DNA from: Shewanella sp. MTB7
Lineage (GTDB): Bacteria > Pseudomonadota > Gammaproteobacteria > Enterobacterales > Shewanellaceae
Direction of reading: 5' to 3'
Assembly: GCF_027571385.1 (NCBI RefSeq)
Contig: NZ_CP085636.1
Coordinates: forward strand, 3,286,001 to 3,350,000
DNA: 64,000 nt
The position numbers and the translations under genes are program-made. The notes beneath the pieces are model-generated. The model worked only from the letters and a program-made list of their open reading frames with translations, did no database searches and was not told the DNA's origin. Of the stretch, positions 58,459 to 64,000 are shown piece after piece. The stretch's first letter is position 1. Every line of letters begins with the position of its first letter.

Positions 58459-58976
58459 TTATAACGTCCATATGTTTGTGCGTTGGCTCTTCCCCCCAGT
58501 GCAATTAAGCTCTGGCTGGTATGAAAATGACAAATGGCGACGCCTAGTGCATCGGCAGCATCAGCTTGGGGAGCCGCAGGGAGTTTTAAAATCTGTTGAA
58601 CCATATGTTGAACTTGCGTTTTTTGCGCTTTACCTGTTCCTACAACCGCACTTTTTATCTGAGTAGCGGAATATTCGGCAACAGGTAAATTAGCATTAGT
58701 TGCTGCAACAATGGCTGCGCCACGCGCTTGACCTAGTTTAAGCGCGGAGTCGGCATTCTTTGCCATAAAAACACGCTCAATTGCAAAGAGGTCGGGTTGA
58801 TATTGACGGATAATTTCAGAAACGCCATCAAAAATTTGTTTTAGTCGATAAGGAAAATCTTCAGAAGAGGTGCGAATACACCCGCTGCCTAAATAGATTT
58901 GGCTACGACCATTACATTGAATAACACCATAACCAGTGATCCTTGAGCCAGGATCGATACCAAGAATAATCGCCAT
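58455..58976 (-). CDS. ruvC: Holliday junction resolvase RuvC
   Basis: Endonuclease of 173 residues that cuts junctions symmetrically. Acidic catalytic residues are visible: D7 in [13 protein letters not shown], the glutamate in [10 protein letters not shown], and the aspartates in [14 protein letters not shown]. It starts 3 bp after the yebC stop. Confidence 0.98.
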   Translation of the reverse strand: MAIILGIDPGSRITGYGVIQCNGRSQIYLGSGCIRTSSEDFPYRLKQIFDGVSEIIRQYQPDLFAIERVFMAKNADSALKLGQARGAAIVAATNANLPVAEYSATQIKSAVVGTGKAQKTQVQHMVQQILKLPAAPQADAADALGVAICHFHTSQSLIALGGRANAQTYGRYK

Positions 58977-58979
58977 ACT

Positions 58980-59726
58980 TTAATCTAACGATTCCATGAT
59001 CTCATCGGAGATCTCTGCATTATGATACACCTCTTGAACATCATCATGATCTTCAAGATTGTCGATTAATCGCATAAACTTGGGCGCTGTACTGGCGTCA
59101 AGCTCTGCTTTGGTAGAAGGGATCATGGTCACTTCGGCGTTAACAGATTCAAAACCTGCAGCATCGAGTGCATCTTTGACCACACCAAAATCCTCAGGAG
59201 CGCTAAATACATCAATCGAACCATCGTCATGCATCACCACATCATCGGCACCAGCTTCCAGTGCAACATCCATAATCTCATCTTCATCGATCCCTTCCTC
59301 ATAAGAGATCACGCCACGCTTATCAAAAAGATAAGCTACCGAACCATCAGTGCCTAAGTTGCCACCAGATTTACTAAATGCATTTCTGACACCAGAAACA
59401 GTACGGTTTTTATTGTCAGTCATGGTTTCAACCATCACGGCAGTCCCACCGGGTCCATAGCCTTCATACATAATCGTTTCGAGTACTTGGCCATCGAGTT
59501 CACCAGCGCCACGCTTTATCGCACGCTCAACGGTATCACGTGTCATATTATTCGATAGGGCTTTATCGATTGCGGCACGAAGACGTGGGTTAGCATCGGG
59601 ATCTGATCCCCCTTCACGGGCGGCAACGGTCAGTTCACGGATAAATTTAGTAAAAAGTTTGCCACGCTTTGCATCTTGCGCTGCTTTACGGTGTTTGATG
59701 TTGGCCCATTTACTATGACCTGCCAT
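58980..59726 (-). CDS. yebC: YebC/TACO1-family protein
   Basis: Protein of 248 residues with the family start [18 protein letters not shown] and the ERAIKRGAG and [14 protein letters not shown] segments. YebC proteins act either as DNA-binding regulators or in translation of proline-rich stretches; sequence does not separate the two. First gene of yebC-ruvCAB and 72 bp after aspS, from which a terminator separates it. Confidence 0.96.
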   Translation of the reverse strand: MAGHSKWANIKHRKAAQDAKRGKLFTKFIRELTVAAREGGSDPDANPRLRAAIDKALSNNMTRDTVERAIKRGAGELDGQVLETIMYEGYGPGGTAVMVETMTDNKNRTVSGVRNAFSKSGGNLGTDGSVAYLFDKRGVISYEEGIDEDEIMDVALEAGADDVVMHDDGSIDVFSAPEDFGVVKDALDAAGFESVNAEVTMIPSTKAELDASTAPKFMRLIDNLEDHDDVQEVYHNAEISDEIMESLD

Positions 59727-59765
59727 ATATCACTCTCCTTATGTCGAGACAGTAAAAAACGCTTT

Positions 59766-59788
59766 AAAAAGCCGAGATAAACTCGGCT
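59766..59788 (-). terminator. aspS terminator
   Basis: AGCCGAG-ATAAA-CTCGGCT stem-loop followed on the minus strand by TTTTT. It lies 11 nt past the aspS stop, so yebC-ruvCAB probably has its own promoter or is partly attenuated. Confidence 0.85.
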
Positions 59789-59798
59789 ATTTAAATGA

Positions 59799-61586
59799 TT
59801 AAGCTTGCTCTTCTTTGTTATCTTGGGTTTCGATAACCTCGATACCTAGTTCAATTAATTGAGCCGGATTCGCATAACCTGGTGCATTGGTTAACGGACA
59901 CGCTGCAGTCGTGGTCTTAGGGAAAGCCATCACATCACGAATAGAACTCGCACCAGTCATTAGCATAACAATGCGATCTAAACCAAATGCGAGTCCTGCA
60001 TGTGGGGGAGTTCCATAACGTAATGCTTCAAGTAGGAATCCAAACTTCTCATTGGCTTCCTCTGCTTCAATACCTAAAATTCGGAAAACGGCTGATTGCA
60101 TCTCACTATTGTGAATACGCACAGAACCGCCACCTAATTCACAACCGTTCAATACCATGTCGTACGCGTCTGAAATAGCGGCTGTTGGATCAGCTTCTAA
60201 CTGCTCAGGCGTGATCCCCATAGGCGCTGTGAATGGGTGGTGCATCGCATGTAAACCACCATCAGATGTTGGTTCAAACATCGGGAAGTCAACAACCCAT
60301 AATGGCTTCCACTGACCTTCAAGCAAGTCAAAATCTTCACCTGCTTTAAGGCGCAATGCGCCCATCGCTTCAGAAACGATATTGGCTTTATCTGCGCCAA
60401 ACAGGATCAGATCGCCTGTTTTAGCGTTAGTGCGCTCAAGTAAGCCTTTAACCACGTCTTCACTAAGGAACTTAAGTACTGGTGACTGAATCCCTTCAAG
60501 ACCTTTATCAAGATCGTTCACTTTCATCCAGGCTAAACCTTTAGCACCGTAGATAGTGGCATATTTAGCGTAATCATCTAGCTGTTTACGGGATAATTTA
60601 GCACCGCCGGGAATACAAAGAACGGCAACGCGTCCCTCAGGATCATTTGCAGGGCCATTGAAAACGGCAAACTCAACCTCTTTAACAAGATCAGCAACAT
60701 CAATTAATTCAAGAGGATTACGCAGATCCGGTTTATCTGAGCCATAACGACGCATCGCTTCAGCAAATGTCATCTTAGGGAATTCGCCCAAATCGACATT
60801 TAATAGGTCGTTAAATAGACCACGAACCATCTCTTCAGTTTTCGCCATCACTTGGGCTGATGTCATAAACGACGTTTCTATGTCTATCTGTGTGAATTCA
60901 GGCTGGCGATCAGCACGTAAATCTTCATCACGGAAACATTTCACAATTTGATAATAACGGTCAAAACCTGACATCATCAACAATTGTTTAAATAGCTGCG
61001 GTGACTGTGGTAGTGCGAAGAACTGACCTTTATAAGTGCGGCTTGGCACTAAATAATCACGTGCACCTTCCGGTGTTGCTTTGGTTAAAATGGGTGTTTC
61101 TATGTCTAAGAAGCCACTGTCATCAAGGAAGCGACGGACAGCACTGGTGACTTTCGAACGGAAAACGATACGATCAGCCATCTCTGGACGACGAAGATCC
61201 AAATAACGGTATTTTAATCTTTGTTCTTCAGTGTTGTGCTGATTTTTGTCCATGTTAATCGGCAAGGGTGCTGAACTATTTAAGATTGTTAGGCCTTTAC
61301 CTAAGATCTCAATCTCACCGGTGCGCATATCTTGATTAATTTGGTTATCAGGGCGTGCACGAACTAAGCCCGACACTTGAACACAAAACTCACTGCGCAG
61401 TGTACTCGCAACATCGAACACTTCAGGTAAATCAGGATCATAAACAACCTGAACTATGCCTTCCCTATCACGTAGATCTAGAAAAACAACACCGCCTAAG
61501 TCACGACTACGGTTTACCCAACCGACTAAGGTTACTTCTTGTCCAACGTGAGACTTATTAACGTCTCCACAATATTGACTGCGCAT
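59799..61586 (-). CDS. aspS: Aspartyl-tRNA synthetase
   Basis: Class IIb synthetase of 595 residues. N-terminal anticodon-binding OB fold ([20 protein letters not shown]), class II motifs 2 ([20 protein letters not shown]) and 3 ([15 protein letters not shown]), and the bacterial GAD insert between them. The frame is open to 61709, but ATG 61586 gives the family start, with GGAAAAGAG upstream. Length fits E. coli AspS (590). Confidence 0.97.
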   Translation of the reverse strand: MRSQYCGDVNKSHVGQEVTLVGWVNRSRDLGGVVFLDLRDREGIVQVVYDPDLPEVFDVASTLRSEFCVQVSGLVRARPDNQINQDMRTGEIEILGKGLTILNSSAPLPINMDKNQHNTEEQRLKYRYLDLRRPEMADRIVFRSKVTSAVRRFLDDSGFLDIETPILTKATPEGARDYLVPSRTYKGQFFALPQSPQLFKQLLMMSGFDRYYQIVKCFRDEDLRADRQPEFTQIDIETSFMTSAQVMAKTEEMVRGLFNDLLNVDLGEFPKMTFAEAMRRYGSDKPDLRNPLELIDVADLVKEVEFAVFNGPANDPEGRVAVLCIPGGAKLSRKQLDDYAKYATIYGAKGLAWMKVNDLDKGLEGIQSPVLKFLSEDVVKGLLERTNAKTGDLILFGADKANIVSEAMGALRLKAGEDFDLLEGQWKPLWVVDFPMFEPTSDGGLHAMHHPFTAPMGITPEQLEADPTAAISDAYDMVLNGCELGGGSVRIHNSEMQSAVFRILGIEAEEANEKFGFLLEALRYGTPPHAGLAFGLDRIVMLMTGASSIRDVMAFPKTTTAACPLTNAPGYANPAQLIELGIEVIETQDNKEEQA

Positions 61587-61758
61587 CCAACTCTTTTCCT
61601 TTATCCGCAAACCTATGGTTGAAGAATATTCTAAACAACACAAAAGCGGCATTATAGTTAAATATTGCCGATTAAAAAACAACTTCACAGTTAGACGGTG
61701 AAGTATCACTCAATTCGTAAACTAAATACGCATAAAACATGCTGTCATAGCTATATTA

Positions 61759-63972
61759 TCATGATGATTTATAACAATTCCCACCACTTTTTCTTGCCCT
61801 AAACATTAATTCACCAGCCGTCTTCAATAATGTTGCCGCCGTATCGCCATCGACAGGAAACATAGCGATACCGATACTGGTGGTAATATTGACTTTAGTT
61901 TGTGCTATCTCAAACTCTTCCGATAAACGACTCACAATCGCTTCAGCGACCTGACACACAATATCCAACTCTTTAGTACGATTCAAGATAACCACAAATT
62001 CATCATTAGAAAATCGCGCTAGAGTATCCGAACGTCTTACACAATGCCTCAACACTTGAACTAACTTTTTAATCAGTAAATCTCCCTCTTTGTGACCTAA
62101 ATCGGTATTAATAGACTTTACTCCACCTAGATCAACAAAGAGTACCGCAAACGTAGCGAGTTCACGGCCATGGAGTAAAATAGACTGCTCTAGTCTGTCT
62201 TCCAATAATGAGCGGTTTGGTAATAACGTTAAAGTATCATAATTAGTAAGATGCAGGAGTTTACTTTGCAACTGTTTTCGCTGGCTTCTCTCTTGAAATA
62301 GTCGAAATCCCATTAAAATAAAGAGCGATAAAAATATTCCTAAGAACAACAACAGTGCCACCCACCCCAAATACCCTCCCTTAGAGGAGGACTCTACAGC
62401 GCTGGGAGTTATCCAATTACGGTAGATATCTCGACTATCTGCTTGGGTTAGATTGTTCAAAACTTGATTGATTAAGGGGGCTAGTTTGGCTTTATCTGGG
62501 TGAATGCCAAAATGACTGTGCTGTTCAGAAAAATCTGCTAATACAGACATTTTTAATTGATTAACCTGACTCTGTTTTAACGCCGCTGCCATGTTAATTA
62601 CCTTTTCAATGAAGGCATCGGCCAGACCATCAGAAACGGCTTTTAAACCTGCTTGTGTGTCAGCAACTAACACCAACTCAACCCCATACCCAGGCACCAT
62701 CAGTTCACTAATGAGCTGATAACCTTCAACGATGGCGACTCTTTGTCCTGACAATTGTTGCACATTAAAGATAGACTCTCTGTCTATAGGCGTTGCCAAT
62801 GCCCAAGGTGAAGGCCAATAGGGATCACTAAAATGCAATTGTTTAGCACGTTCGACTGTTTTTGCCACGCTACCCGCGAGATCCACCTTCCCTTCAATAA
62901 GATCAGATATGAGTTCTTGCCACTCTTGATATTCAATCGTCTCAACTTTAAGACCCAGTTTATCTTGAAAAAGACGCACAAGCTCACTGTTTACACCGGC
63001 AAACATCCCCCTATTATCGGTATACTCCATTGGCTTCCAGTTATTTAGATAACCCACTTTTAACGGCGGTAAACGGTTGAGAAAAGCTTGTTCCTGTTCA
63101 GAGATATTAAGTGCTTTTAAATCATTGGAAAAAATGCGATTGTTACTATCTAACATCCATTTCTGTTCTATTTCGGCAAGCTCATCGCGATTGATAAGCG
63201 CAAATCCTTGTTTTATTAATGTCGAAAGTTTGGCATTGCCCCCTGCTGATAATACATAGATATCCGTATCAAATTCTAACTCCATAAACTGATAGAAATC
63301 TGACGCTACACCTTTTTGTACCAAATAATGTTGTGTCCATGCAGAAGAGGCGACAAAACTTGAGATATCTCCAGCTATGACGGCTTCAATCATGGCATCG
63401 ACCGAGTTATAGAGCTTTAAATTAACATCAGGTAAAAAGTGCGTTAATTTATCCAGATAAGGCGCTGTAGGCACTGCTCCAATCCGGGTATGAGTCAGAT
63501 CAGAGAGTGATTCAATCGGTTGTGCGAAACTAAATAAGCGACTTTTAACCTGATAGAGCAACTGCTCCCTTTGTAAACCCGTCTTAAGGCTCTCACTCTC
63601 CGGATACCCTATATGTACATCCGCTTGCTCATTGCGAACAAGATCCAGACTAGTATCCATGTTCCCTGTGGAGAATGAGATAGAGATCCCTGTTTTCTCT
63701 GACCATAAATTCCATATATCTACATATAAACCATGGAGGTGTCCATCGACACCTAGACTGACAAAAGGCTCTATCTCTACTGTTACCGATATCTGAAGCC
63801 TTCCTTGAAGCTCCCCCTTATCATTAGTTAATTGATACGGATAGTTTTCAACTTCCATTTCAATCACAAAAGGGGCTTCTTCAATGGCAAGTAACGAGGA
63901 TGAGAAACAAATAAAGAAAAAAATGCTTAAAGATTGATTAAATAATTTCAAATTCAATTCCCAAAAAGTCAC
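61759..63972 (-). CDS. GGDEF protein with two periplasmic solute-binding domains
   Basis: Protein of 737 residues. A signal peptide or membrane anchor (about 8-28) precedes two bacterial solute-binding (SBP_bac_3) domains, about 38-280 and 300-520. A membrane helix (about 533-555, WVALLLFLGIFLSLFILMGF) and a C-terminal GGDEF domain (about 575-737) follow. The active-site loop reads SNDEF, not GGDEF, while the RRSD inhibitory site is intact. It may sense amino acids or similar ligands and either make or merely bind c-di-GMP. Start is GTG 63972 as given; a TTG at 63951 with GGGAA upstream is an alternative. Confidence 0.85.
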   Translation of the reverse strand: MTFWELNLKLFNQSLSIFFFICFSSSLLAIEEAPFVIEMEVENYPYQLTNDKGELQGRLQISVTVEIEPFVSLGVDGHLHGLYVDIWNLWSEKTGISISFSTGNMDTSLDLVRNEQADVHIGYPESESLKTGLQREQLLYQVKSRLFSFAQPIESLSDLTHTRIGAVPTAPYLDKLTHFLPDVNLKLYNSVDAMIEAVIAGDISSFVASSAWTQHYLVQKGVASDFYQFMELEFDTDIYVLSAGGNAKLSTLIKQGFALINRDELAEIEQKWMLDSNNRIFSNDLKALNISEQEQAFLNRLPPLKVGYLNNWKPMEYTDNRGMFAGVNSELVRLFQDKLGLKVETIEYQEWQELISDLIEGKVDLAGSVAKTVERAKQLHFSDPYWPSPWALATPIDRESIFNVQQLSGQRVAIVEGYQLISELMVPGYGVELVLVADTQAGLKAVSDGLADAFIEKVINMAAALKQSQVNQLKMSVLADFSEQHSHFGIHPDKAKLAPLINQVLNNLTQADSRDIYRNWITPSAVESSSKGGYLGWVALLLFLGIFLSLFILMGFRLFQERSQRKQLQSKLLHLTNYDTLTLLPNRSLLEDRLEQSILLHGRELATFAVLFVDLGGVKSINTDLGHKEGDLLIKKLVQVLRHCVRRSDTLARFSNDEFVVILNRTKELDIVCQVAEAIVSRLSEEFEIAQTKVNITTSIGIAMFPVDGDTAATLLKTAGELMFRARKSGGNCYKSS

Positions 63973-64000
63973 TAAAATGTATACGCAATGTTACTTTTAA

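Overview
The window reads as core chromosome of a marine gammaproteobacterium, almost certainly a Shewanella. Evidence: the block zwf-pgl-edd-eda / hexR / pykA followed by psrA-fadE, an M2 peptidase and a VC2046/SO_2500-type protein matches Shewanella gene order as I remember it. The rest agrees: rsxABCDGE-nth, a rhombosortase, GlyGly-CTERM-type biology, several c-di-GMP-type proteins, large TonB receptors, and multicopy identical tRNA genes. I see no prophage, plasmid, transposase, CRISPR array or toxin-antitoxin pair.

Layout. 1-10,400: a purine-catabolism locus of two divergent units. The minus-strand unit is xdhA-xdhB-xdhC-allB-alc (alc runs off the left edge). The plus-strand unit is an NCS2 xanthine/urate-type permease followed by an 8-oxoguanine/guanine deaminase. 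Together they take up purines, make xanthine or urate, and process allantoin; uricase and the enzymes that link urate to allantoin are not in the window. 10,700-17,300: patZ (protein acetyltransferase), a diguanylate cyclase, an MCR-4-like lipid A phosphoethanolamine transferase (eptA), a GAAA tetranucleotide repeat, and an ecotin with lysine at P1.

17,370-28,000: the Entner-Doudoroff operon zwf-pgl-edd-eda, its regulator hexR, pykA, and the fatty-acid pair psrA-fadE. Candidate HexR and PsrA operators are visible upstream. 28,100-32,700: an ACE-like (M2) lipoprotein peptidase, an NTF2-like protein, ychJ, a DUF406 protein, a 264-bp MITE-like element, and a VC2046-type protein. 32,850-33,400: four identical tRNA-Tyr genes. 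33,560-38,900: a Cds1-like PLP enzyme, queE, queC-rrtA, uvrB. 38,900-40,700: a long gene-free stretch with a DnaA-box-like inverted repeat, then a strong promoter driving eight identical tRNA-Asn genes.

40,880-49,200: a CsrD-like degenerate GGDEF/EAL protein, then the Rnf/Rsx electron-transfer complex (rsxABCDGE) and nth. 49,400-50,100: a 27-codon YnhF-like membrane peptide gene and gloA. 50,180-56,800: two paralogous TonB-dependent receptors with duplicated leaders and long intergenic regions. 56,800-61,600: yebC-ruvC-ruvA-ruvB and aspS. 61,750-64,000: a membrane GGDEF protein with two periplasmic solute-binding domains.

Most of the window is conventional. The items most worth a second look are the structured leader and shared operator-like repeats of the purine locus, the MCR-4-like eptA beside a tetranucleotide repeat, the ecotin P1 residue, the tRNA arrays, the DnaA-box-like inverted pair in a 950-bp gene desert, the MITE, and the duplicated TonB-receptor leaders. 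I found no convincing wholly new multi-gene system.
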